Shown here one piece after another: positions 7,505 to 14,430 of a stretch of DNA of 60,843 bases. The notes under the pieces were generated by a model that worked only from the letters and a program-made list of their open reading frames with translations, had not been told where the DNA came from and ran no database searches. The stretch covers positions 1 to 60,843 of the forward strand of contig RIBJ01000058.1 in the NCBI GenBank assembly GCA_003762715.1, in the 5' to 3' direction. Numbering within the stretch: position 1 is the stretch's first letter; the number at the start of each line of letters is the position of its first letter. The DNA comes from Muribaculaceae bacterium Isolate-104 (HZI) (GTDB lineage: Bacteria > Bacteroidota > Bacteroidia > Bacteroidales > Muribaculaceae). A program made the position numbers and the translations under genes.

Positions 7505-9514
7505 TTATTCTTCCTCTTTTATCAGGTGGCATAGCTCCGGGTCGTTCTTAATCCGGGTTATCTCGTCCTCGACAATCTGCCGGACTTCCTGACGGATGCG
7601 GTCATGGTTGGCTTGTATCTCCTCCTGCATCCGGTCGTTGCCGTCCTTGTCGGTGAAGTCGATTATCTGCGGCAACTTCACGTAACGGGCGGTTTCCCGC
7701 TTCACCTTTTCATTGTCCACCACGATTTCACAGTGGAAAATCTGCTGCTCTATCCGCTCATCGAAGTTGTCCGCCACAGCACCCACGAACATACCTTGCG
7801 TGAGGTTGGATATTTTGCTGGCGGGTATCAGGCTGTCCATTTGGGTGCTTATCGAGGTGGATTTCTCCCGCTGGTTAATCGTCATGCTCTGCCGTTTCTG
7901 CAACACCTTTCCGAAACGCTCGGAAAGGATTTTCGCCGTTTCACCGACTACCTGACCGCTGAACACGTTACCCACAGTATTTTGGATTACCCGGCTTTCC
8001 TTGTCCCCGTAATCACGGGTAAGCTGGCTGTAATCCTGAAAACCTAACAGAACCGCTACCTTGTTGCTTCGGGCAGTGGCAATCAAATTGTCAATCCCCC
8101 GAAAATAAATCGTTGGCAGCTCGTCTATTATCACCGAACTTTTAAGCTGACCTTTCTTGTTTATCAGCTTCACGATACGGGAATTATATAATCCCAGTGC
8201 CGCCGAATAGATGTTTTGGCGGTCGGGATTGTTACCGACAACCAAGATTTTAGGCTCTTTCGGATTGTTGATGTCCAGCGAAAAATCATCGCCTGTCATT
8301 ACCCAATAAAGAGCGGGTGAAATCATCCTTGAAAGCGGGATTTTCGCACTGGCAATCTGCCCCTGCAACTGCTCTTGAGCGTCTGATTCCCAAGCATCCA
8401 CGAATGGAGAAAGATAGTTTTCCAGTTCGGGATAACTGCGCAAAATGGTGAACACATCGGCGTATTTCTTGTTCAACAGTTCAATGGCATGGGGGAACGT
8501 GCAATACTTACCGCCTTGATAGATACGGAGATACCAAATTATAGCTGCCAAAAGAATAATCGGGCTTTCCACGAAGAAGTCGCCCTGCTTGCTTATCCAG
8601 CTTCGATTGAGGTTAAGCATTATCGTGTAGCTCGCTTCATAGGCATCCGCAATGTCCGACATGAAGCTGGCGTTTATCGGGTTGCATCGGTGGCTCTTGC
8701 GTGGGTCGTCAAAATTGATAACGTAAAACTTAGGCTTTACCTTGTAACCGTCCAAGTGGTTAAGCAGATGATTGTAAGCGATTTCCGAAAGGTCGGGAAA
8801 CTTATAATCATAGCAGTAAAGCGCAAAACCTTTCTCGATTTGCTGTTTGATGTAACTGTTTACCACCGCATACGACTTCCCGCTACCCGGTGTTCCCAGT
8901 ACAAGGCTGGCACGGAACGGGTTCACGACATTTATCCAGCCATTATTCCATTTCTTCTTATAGTAGAACCGGGTAGGCAGATTTACAGAATACTCGTTCT
9001 CGATAAGCCTTGTTTCCTGCTGGAAACTTTCGTTTTCCGTATTAAAGACATCATCCATGAGGTTGTTTTTCAACAACCGGGACATCCATGTACCCGCCAT
9101 GAGCATACAGATATAGCCCACCGACAACGTGGCGATATAAAACACGGCATCCGCCGTATGTGGCAGCGGAAGTTCAAGCAGCCACCAGTTCAGGAAAAAC
9201 AACACGACACCCGCCACAAGGCTGCAATGTATCTTCGTCCACGTTATCTTTTCCTCTTTCACGCCCTTAGTGCCGATGCACGACAGGGCGAGGAACACCA
9301 CCGCAAAAAGTTTTGTCCATAAGATAGACGAGAACAGCCCGGTGGTGCGCTGGAAGTTCCACAGTATCTTGTCTATCACCTCAAACGTCACTCCCCATTC
9401 TTTCAGGGTGGAGTAACAGAACCAGTACACGTTTATTCCCACGAATAGAATACTGACAGCCCGCATAAAGTCCATGACCCGTGCAAGCCCTCTCAAATCA
9501 TCTTCCTGTTGCAT
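7505..9514 (-). CDS. mobC: Type IV secretion coupling protein MobC (VirD4/TraG-like)
   Basis: This 669-residue coupling ATPase should link the relaxosome to the mating channel. N-terminal membrane helices (about residues 15-120; YIATLSVGYICMLMAGTWM is one) precede a cytosolic ATPase with Walker A LGTPGSGKSYAVVN and Walker B SSVIIDELPTIYF. The start at 9514 (MQQEDDLRGL) is preferred: it is 20 nt after the mobB stop, and an upstream extension would be translated from mobB sequence in another frame. It is the third gene of the leftward mobABC operon, as in CTnDOT. Confidence 0.9.
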   Translation of the reverse strand: MQQEDDLRGLARVMDFMRAVSILFVGINVYWFCYSTLKEWGVTFEVIDKILWNFQRTTGLFSSILWTKLFAVVFLALSCIGTKGVKEEKITWTKIHCSLVAGVVLFFLNWWLLELPLPHTADAVFYIATLSVGYICMLMAGTWMSRLLKNNLMDDVFNTENESFQQETRLIENEYSVNLPTRFYYKKKWNNGWINVVNPFRASLVLGTPGSGKSYAVVNSYIKQQIEKGFALYCYDYKFPDLSEIAYNHLLNHLDGYKVKPKFYVINFDDPRKSHRCNPINASFMSDIADAYEASYTIMLNLNRSWISKQGDFFVESPIILLAAIIWYLRIYQGGKYCTFPHAIELLNKKYADVFTILRSYPELENYLSPFVDAWESDAQEQLQGQIASAKIPLSRMISPALYWVMTGDDFSLDINNPKEPKILVVGNNPDRQNIYSAALGLYNSRIVKLINKKGQLKSSVIIDELPTIYFRGIDNLIATARSNKVAVLLGFQDYSQLTRDYGDKESRVIQNTVGNVFSGQVVGETAKILSERFGKVLQKRQSMTINQREKSTSISTQMDSLIPASKISNLTQGMFVGAVADNFDERIEQQIFHCEIVVDNEKVKRETARYVKLPQIIDFTDKDGNDRMQEEIQANHDRIRQEVRQIVEDEITRIKNDPELCHLIKEEE

Positions 9515-9533
9515 GATTGTAATGTTTTTTAAG

Positions 9534-10805
9534 TTAGTCGATGCGCCTTGTGCGCTTCTTTTTCTTCTTCTTTCTCTTTTGGCGGGCGGTGTCTTGCGGC
9601 TCGTCACCGCCTGATGCACCGCCGCCCAGCAATCCACCGAAAGCACCCAGCACGGAAGCCACGCCCGAAACGATGTCGGATTTCGGCGTGAACTCCGGCT
9701 GTTCCTGATGCGTGGATTGGTCTTGCTGCGGTGCTGACACTTCGGGCTGGTGCATCTTTCCGGTTTCGCCCGAAAAGCGTTCGTTGAACACGTTCGCCGA
9801 ATACTCCTTGCCCAAGCGTGAACCGTTCAGCACCACCCGGCTGTCGTGGTCGATGAACGTAACGCCATAGATGCGCCCGCTGTCGTTCTGACGGAATACC
9901 ACGTCAATGCCCTGCTTCTTTAGCTGTTGTTCCAGTTCCTTGCGGCTGCGGGCGGTCTGCATGGCAGTGGCGACAATCTTCCGTGTGCGCTCTTTCAGCT
10001 TGCCGTTCTTGATTGCTTCGCCCGATTTCTCCATTCTGCGCTGCACCGCTTCATAGCCCACAGACTTGCCGATGCGGGAAGCCTTTACCGGGTTGCCCAC
10101 CTTTTCGCCCTTGTCGTTCATGGCGGAATAGACAATGCCCTGATAGGGCTTGCCGTTTATCTCGCCCTTGACTTCCTCGGCGCACACGTTGTAAGCGGCA
10201 AGCAAAGCCTTGTACTCCCCGAACGACTGGAAGCGGTAGCTGTAACAAGCCGCTTTCACGGTATTGCCGATTTGGTGCTTCACGTCCCCGGCTGCATAGT
10301 CCACCTTTTTCAGTTCCGGACGTTCGGCACGTTCCTTTCGCTCTGCCGGGTGCAGCCCGTATTTCTTTTCCAGTTCACGGGTTATTTGCTTGCTGCGCCG
10401 ATGCTCGAACTTGTCATTCAGCGGCTTGCCGTTCTCGTCCACCCGCAACCCCACGATGTGGATATGGTGGCGGTCGATGTCGGTATGCTTGTACACTAAA
10501 TAAGGCTGGTCGCCATAGCCCAACTTCCGCATATACTCTTTGGCGATGTCGGAAAGCTGCTGGTCGGTCAGCACGTCTTCCGGGTGCGGGTTTATGGAAA
10601 TATGAAGTATCGGCTTCTTAGTGGATAGCTGGACGGGCATCTGCATCTCAAAGCTGCGCATACACTCGCCGATAGAGAAATTCCCGTCCTCGCTTAACAG
10701 CATCCGGTTGGAGAAAAGCACCTTTGCTTCCTCGCTGTCCACCTTGTTTTGGTTGTAAGCCAGTGCGCCGAACATATTGCCGCCCGTGCTTATTTTGGCA
10801 ACCAT
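9534..10805 (-). CDS. mobB: Relaxase MobB
   Basis: This 423-residue relaxase/mobilization nuclease nicks oriT and stays bound to the transferred strand. It begins MVAKISTGGN, typical of the family. The histidine-rich metal site appears as YKHTDIDRHHIHIVGLRV near residue 125, and FEHRRSKQITRELEKKYGL follows. The C-terminus is Gly-rich and then strongly basic (KRKKKKKKRTRR). The start at 10805 overlaps the mobA stop by 16 nt; an alternative ATG lies 12 nt upstream. Confidence 0.9.
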   Translation of the reverse strand: MVAKISTGGNMFGALAYNQNKVDSEEAKVLFSNRMLLSEDGNFSIGECMRSFEMQMPVQLSTKKPILHISINPHPEDVLTDQQLSDIAKEYMRKLGYGDQPYLVYKHTDIDRHHIHIVGLRVDENGKPLNDKFEHRRSKQITRELEKKYGLHPAERKERAERPELKKVDYAAGDVKHQIGNTVKAACYSYRFQSFGEYKALLAAYNVCAEEVKGEINGKPYQGIVYSAMNDKGEKVGNPVKASRIGKSVGYEAVQRRMEKSGEAIKNGKLKERTRKIVATAMQTARSRKELEQQLKKQGIDVVFRQNDSGRIYGVTFIDHDSRVVLNGSRLGKEYSANVFNERFSGETGKMHQPEVSAPQQDQSTHQEQPEFTPKSDIVSGVASVLGAFGGLLGGGASGGDEPQDTARQKRKKKKKKRTRRID

Positions 10806-11212
10806 AGTTCCCTGCATTCATTGGTTAATGCAATAACTTGGCGGTTCAGTGCCGCCAGTTCGGTGGTCGCTTTCTCCAATTTATAGAGAAAAGCCAGTGC
10901 CTTTTTTTCGGAAAAATTGTTATGCAACGCCTTTACAATTTGGTTGTAATTGACCGCTACGGCTCTGAATTGTGCATAAAATTCGGTCAGCCGGACGCAA
11001 TACTCGACCGCCGACTTGTCCACTTTCACCACCCGGAACGGCTCGCCGAACAATCGGGCGGCGATGAAGCGGGATTTGCTCGTAACGCCCGACTGCTCCC
11101 ACTGCGAGAGGAAGCGGGCGTTCTCCCGGTCGTTCAGGTAAAGGACATGGCGATGCTTCGCCGGGTCTGCGAGGGCGGGGCGACCGCCCTTGTTGGTTCT
11201 TCTTGTTTCCAT
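10790..11212 (-). CDS. mobA: Mobilization accessory protein MobA (ribbon-helix-helix)
   Basis: This 140-residue basic protein is of the MobC/MobA accessory type that binds oriT and helps the relaxase. It opens METRRTNKGGRPAL, has the RHH-like segment HVLYLNDRENARFLSQ, and ends with the family's helical hairpin AVAVNYNQIVKALHN. It is the first gene of mobABC and lies beside the 540-bp divergent region that probably contains oriT. The gene name follows CTnDOT usage; the same fold is called MobC in other systems. Confidence 0.87.
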   Translation of the reverse strand: METRRTNKGGRPALADPAKHRHVLYLNDRENARFLSQWEQSGVTSKSRFIAARLFGEPFRVVKVDKSAVEYCVRLTEFYAQFRAVAVNYNQIVKALHNNFSEKKALAFLYKLEKATTELAALNRQVIALTNECRELWLPK

Positions 11213-11340
11213 GCTTCTTTGGATTAAAAAATTACGACTTCGGAGTGATTTTTACCCCCGCAAGGGGCAAGCGTTTTCAGGCACGGAAAACGGTTTTGTA
11301 GCATACAAAACACACCTTGCTATTTTCTGACGAAAATCGA

Positions 11341-11359
11341 AATCCGTCACGGACGGATT
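11341..11359. other. Candidate oriT inverted repeat
   Basis: A perfect 7-bp stem AATCCGT/ACGGATT with loop CACGG is followed by GGGGTTAGCG. Hairpins of this size next to mobA are typical relaxosome recognition sites. Assignment is inferred from position. Confidence 0.4.
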
Positions 11360-11483
11360 GGGGTTAGCGTGGAATGGTAAGCCCTGCCGTTCACCAGCCC
11401 GGTTTTACACCTTTGCCCCCTGCGGTTCGTTACTCCGCTGCAAAGTAACAGTGATTTATAATGCTGTAAAATAGGCGGTTGGT

Positions 11484-11498
11484 GGACAAATCGGGACA
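11484..11498 (+). repeat. Single copy of the GGACAAATCGGGACA motif
   Basis: This 15-mer is identical to the one at 13156-13170 inside the traD-like gene and matches 13 of 15 positions with both copies at 4784-4818. No second copy is found 20 bp to either side here. It lies 255 bp upstream of the first tra gene. Confidence 0.6.
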
Positions 11499-11537
11499 CA
11501 TCTAAAAACGAACGTTTTTTCTCCTTTTATTTGCAGA

Positions 11538-11735
11538 AGATTTCAAGGTTGAAAGCCATATTTCAAGCAAGAAAGCAGGATAGAAAGCAGGATTTCAAGA
11601 AAACGTGATTGCAGGATTTCAATCTTTCAAGAAAGAATGAAAGCAGGAAAACAAGATTGAAATAAAACAGTCTTTCAAGATTGCAATATGGAAACAAAGA
11701 AAGCTATATGGCTGGATTGATTGAAAGCAATAAAT
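11538..11735 (+). repeat. Repetitive purine-rich leader upstream of the tra operon
   Basis: GAAAGCAGGA occurs three times (11571-11580, 11583-11592, 11639-11648). TTTCAAG and GATTTCAA recur between and around them up to about 40 nt before traA. The repeats do not encode a protein. This may be a regulated 5' leader or a set of protein-binding sites for tra control. Confidence 0.5.
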
Positions 11736-11752
11736 AAATCTATCAACCAATA

Positions 11753-12535
11753 ATGAACGAAAGCAATATGGAAAACGAGAAAACACCCCTTTATGTCGCC
11801 TTTTCCACCCAAAAGGGCGGGGTCGGCAAAACAACCTTTACCGTGCTGGCAGCGAGTTACCTCTACTATCTCAAAGGCTACGATGTGGCGGTGGTCGATT
11901 GCGACTACCCGCAACACTCCATTGCCGGGATGCGAAAGCGGGATGCCGAGCAGGTCGGGGCGGATGAAGATTACAAGCGCATGGCGTATGAACAGTTTAC
12001 CCGGCTGGGGAAGAAAGCCTACCCGGTATTGTGCAGTTCACCCGAAAAGGCGATTGCAACGGCTGACGAACATATAGCTGCCGGACACGTGCCGGATATT
12101 GTCTTTTTCGACCTGCCCGGCACGGTAAACAGCGAGGGCGTGATAAACTCCCTTGCGGGCATGGACTACATCTTCACCCCCATTTCCGCCGACAAGGTGG
12201 TGCTGGAAAGCAGCCTGTCGTTCGCGGTGGCTATCCAAAAACTACTGGTGAAGAATGAAGCCTGCCGACTTGCCGGGCTGTACCTCTTTTGGAATATGGT
12301 GGACGGGCGGGAGAAAACAGACCTTTACACCGCCTATGACAAGACCATTAAGGAACTGAAACTGCCACTGATGAAAACCTTTATCCCTGATACCAAACGC
12401 TACAAAAAGGAACTGGTGGCGGATAAAAAAGCGGTGTTCCGCTCCACGCTCTTTCCCGCCAGCCGCCCGCTGGTAAGGGGAAGCAACTTGGAAGAACTGA
12501 TAACCGAAATAGTGTACTACATCAAATTAAAATGA
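11753..12535 (+). CDS. traA: ParA-family ATPase (TraA of CTnDOT-type elements)
   Basis: This 260-residue ParA/MinD-like ATPase has the deviant Walker A AFSTQKGGVGKTTFTVLA near residue 15, VVDCDYPQHS near residue 48 and FFDLPGTVNS near residue 115. It is the first gene of the tra operon. ParA proteins in this position are thought to support transfer or segregation of the excised element. The next gene follows after one base. Confidence 0.88.
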   Translation: MNESNMENEKTPLYVAFSTQKGGVGKTTFTVLAASYLYYLKGYDVAVVDCDYPQHSIAGMRKRDAEQVGADEDYKRMAYEQFTRLGKKAYPVLCSSPEKAIATADEHIAAGHVPDIVFFDLPGTVNSEGVINSLAGMDYIFTPISADKVVLESSLSFAVAIQKLLVKNEACRLAGLYLFWNMVDGREKTDLYTAYDKTIKELKLPLMKTFIPDTKRYKKELVADKKAVFRSTLFPASRPLVRGSNLEELITEIVYYIKLK

Positions 12536-12536
12536 T

Positions 12537-12965
12537 ATGGCAAAGCAAAGCGGCAGGATGCCGAAGATAGACGAGGATTTCATGAAAGAACTTATCTCGC
12601 AGGGCGTACCCGCCAAGCGGGAGAGCAAGCCGGATGATGCACCGCAGCCCGGCGGCGAAACGGAAACCGCCCACGAGGGACGGCAGACTGAAACGGTGCA
12701 AGTAGAGAAACCGACACCCCGCAAGCGCAAGGGCGGTTCGGGCGACTACCGGGAAACCTATTTTCAGAAAGTGGAACTGGCAGACCGACAGCCCTTGTAC
12801 GTGAGCCGTTCCACGCATGAGAAACTGATGCGTATCGTGACGGTGATAGGCGGGCGAAAGGTAACGGTAAGCAGCTACGTGGAAAACATTCTGCTGCGCC
12901 ACTTCGAGCAGTACCAAGACGAGATAAACACCTTGTATGAAAGCCACTTCCAAAAACCTGTCTGA
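12537..12965 (+). CDS. DUF3408 conjugal transfer protein (TraB/TraC-like)
   Basis: This 142-residue protein has a disordered acidic/basic N-terminal half (PQPGGETETAHEG, TPRKRKGG) and a conserved C-terminal RHH-like DUF3408 domain (LYVSRSTHEKLMRIVTVIGG, TVSSYVENILLRHFEQY). CTnDOT has two such genes here; only one is present. It may be a DNA-binding partner of the ParA protein, inferred from adjacency. Confidence 0.82.
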   Translation: MAKQSGRMPKIDEDFMKELISQGVPAKRESKPDDAPQPGGETETAHEGRQTETVQVEKPTPRKRKGGSGDYRETYFQKVELADRQPLYVSRSTHEKLMRIVTVIGGRKVTVSSYVENILLRHFEQYQDEINTLYESHFQKPV

Positions 12966-12967
12966 CT

Positions 12968-13627
12968 ATGATAATCCATTGCATACTTACCGGGCTTTTG
13001 GTGTACTATATCGCCCTATGGCTGTGGTATCGCTACACGGACAGCCGGACACCACCGGGCAGAACGGATGATGCGCCGCTTCCACGAAACGGGGTTTCAG
13101 GCTACACGCTGATAGGTGAAAGCCGATACAATGGTGGACTAATCGGGACAGCGCAGGACAAATCGGGACATCACCCGCAAACGGCTGAAAATGATACTAT
13201 TTTTGCGCCGCAAGCTGACGGACAGCCGGAAGAAAACATTTCGGAAACAGCACCCGAAGCGGAAGAAACGCCCGGTTACGAGAATGACGAACCCGACTAC
13301 GAGGACGAGGAAATAGCCGGGTACATGGACGGTGACGATGATACTGGGCGGGCTACGGGCGTGAGCTTTGACGAACTGGACGAAGCGGTACGCACGGCGA
13401 ACGCCGACAACCCCACCGAAGCTGAACAACGGCAAGCCGCCGGGACACTGGCAAGCATTGAGGGGACGAACCTCTACGATGCGGTGGTGGAGAACATTAA
13501 CGGCGGGCTGGCAAAGGTGGCGGAACTGCTGGGACGCAACGAAGCGGAACTGGCTATTGCTGCTCCTGCCGAAGCTGGCGGTACAAGCAAGGAACATGAA
13601 GCGTTCGACATGAACGATTTCCTATAA
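12968..13627 (+). CDS. TraD-like conjugal transfer protein
   Basis: This 219-residue protein has one N-terminal membrane helix (CILTGLLVYYIALWLWY), a long acidic linker with an E/D-rich run (about residues 70-125) and a C-terminal helical segment (DELDEAVRTANADNPTEAEQRQAAG). It occupies the traD position of CTnDOT-type operons. It is likely an inner-membrane anchored accessory. The gene contains two copies of the 15-bp GGACAAATCGGGACA motif, so part of its sequence may be constrained by DNA function. Confidence 0.7.
   Translation: MIIHCILTGLLVYYIALWLWYRYTDSRTPPGRTDDAPLPRNGVSGYTLIGESRYNGGLIGTAQDKSGHHPQTAENDTIFAPQADGQPEENISETAPEAEETPGYENDEPDYEDEEIAGYMDGDDDTGRATGVSFDELDEAVRTANADNPTEAEQRQAAGTLASIEGTNLYDAVVENINGGLAKVAELLGRNEAELAIAAPAEAGGTSKEHEAFDMNDFL
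13136..13170 (+). repeat. Tandem 15-bp motifs with 20-bp period inside traD-like gene
   Basis: GGACTAATCGGGACA (13136-13150) and GGACAAATCGGGACA (13156-13170) are 20 bp apart start to start, the same spacing as the pair at 4784-4818. The second is identical to the copy at 11484. They encode part of LIGTAQDKSG in a non-conserved linker. Confidence 0.65.
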
Positions 13628-13707
13628 TATAATAATGTGTAACAATATGAAGCAACGTGACTACGGTTGATTGGCAACCTGAAAACCAACAGACGGCATC
13701 CGTGCCG

Positions 13708-13726
13708 AACCACTAAAATTTCAAAT
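13708..13726 (+). repeat. Copy 3 of the recurring leader motif
   Basis: AACCACTAAAATTTCAA lies in the 160-bp gap between the traD-like gene and traE, about 60 nt before the traE ATG. This gap also holds the G+C-rich inverted pair GGCGGACTT/CCGCCGCCC in partial form. It may be a processing or regulatory site for the downstream tra genes. Confidence 0.5.
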
Positions 13727-13787
13727 TATTCACCAGCCGGGAAAGGCGGACTTCCCACCCGCCGCCCGGCATTAAAAACAAATCACA

Positions 13788-14084
13788 ATGAGAAAGAAAA
13801 TCTTTTTGTCAGCGGCTATACTTGCCGCAGCGGTAAGTGCCTACGCACAGGGCAACGGGCAGGCGGGCATCACCGAAGCCACGAATCTAATCACCGGGTA
13901 TTTCGACCCCGGAACAAAACTGGTGTACGCAATCGGGGCGGTCTGCGGCTTGATTGGCGGGGTAAAAGTATATAACAAATTTTCAAGCGGTGACCCCGAC
14001 ACCTCAAAGACCGCCGCCAGTTGGTTCGGGGCGTGTATCTTTTTAATTGTCGCCGCCACTATCCTGCGTTCGTTCTTCCTCTAA
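13788..14084 (+). CDS. traE: Conjugal transfer protein TraE (DUF4134)
   Basis: This 98-residue protein has an N-terminal signal/membrane segment (IFLSAAILAAAVSAYAQ), then GITEATNLITGYFDPGTKLVYAIGAVCGLIGGVKVY and a second C-terminal helix (GACIFLIVAATILRSFFL). This matches DUF4134, a VirB2-like small pilin-type component. It begins the membrane channel gene block. Confidence 0.88.
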   Translation: MRKKIFLSAAILAAAVSAYAQGNGQAGITEATNLITGYFDPGTKLVYAIGAVCGLIGGVKVYNKFSSGDPDTSKTAASWFGACIFLIVAATILRSFFL

Positions 14085-14094
14085 AACGGCGGCT

Positions 14095-14313
14095 ATGTCT
14101 GAATATCCGGTAAACAGGGGTATCGGGAAGCCGGTGGAGTTCAAGGGGCTGAAAAGCCAGTACCTCTTTATCTTTTGCGGCGGCTTGCTTGCCGTCTTCG
14201 TGGTATTCATCGTCCTGTTCATGGCAGGCGTGAACCAGTGGCTATGTATCGGTTTCATCGTGTCGGCTTCGCTACTACTTGTGTGGCAGACGTTCCGGCT
14301 CAACGCACGGTAA
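14095..14313 (+). CDS. traF: Conjugal transfer protein TraF (DUF4133)
   Basis: This 72-residue protein (MSEYPVNRGIGKPVEFKGLK) has two membrane helices (YLFIFCGGLLAVFVVFIVLF; LCIGFIVSASLLLVWQTF), as in DUF4133/VirB3-like proteins. The start at 14095, 10 nt after traE, is chosen because the conserved N-terminus begins there; an in-frame upstream ATG lies inside traE. Confidence 0.87.
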   Translation: MSEYPVNRGIGKPVEFKGLKSQYLFIFCGGLLAVFVVFIVLFMAGVNQWLCIGFIVSASLLLVWQTFRLNAR

Positions 14314-14328
14314 GGCACGCACGGGCTG

Positions 14329-14430
14329 ATGAAAGCAGCCGCACGCAAAAGACACCCACGCTTCATTATCAGCCGAAAGGCGATACCCCGGCTGTTCAAC
14401 TACAAAAGAAGAAAGGAAGAAAGAACATGA
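14329..14430 (+). CDS. Possible 33-residue basic small protein coupled to traG
   Basis: A complete frame, MKAAARKRHPRFIISRKAIP followed by RLFNYKRRKEERT, starts 15 nt after traF. Its TGA overlaps the traG ATG as ATGA. Over a third of its residues are Lys or Arg. The overlap suggests translational coupling, either of a real micro-protein or of a leader whose translation delivers ribosomes to traG. The family is unknown; it could be a chance frame. Confidence 0.35.
   Translation: MKAAARKRHPRFIISRKAIPRLFNYKRRKEERT

Larger units (their letters stand above)
11213..11752. other. Divergent mob/tra intergenic region, probable oriT and tra leader
   Basis: This 540-bp gap separates leftward mobABC from the rightward tra operon. 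The G+C-rich mob-proximal half carries two short hairpins: TTTTGTA/TACAAAA at 11294-11310 and AATCCGT/ACGGATT at 11341-11359. The tra-proximal half is purine-rich and repetitive (separate entry). Divergent mob-tra gaps usually house oriT; the nic site cannot be fixed from sequence alone. Confidence 0.55.

Noticed and set aside
8489-9322. 277-codon frame opposite mobC
   Set aside because: It is antisense to the coupling protein over conserved residues and has no family signature.
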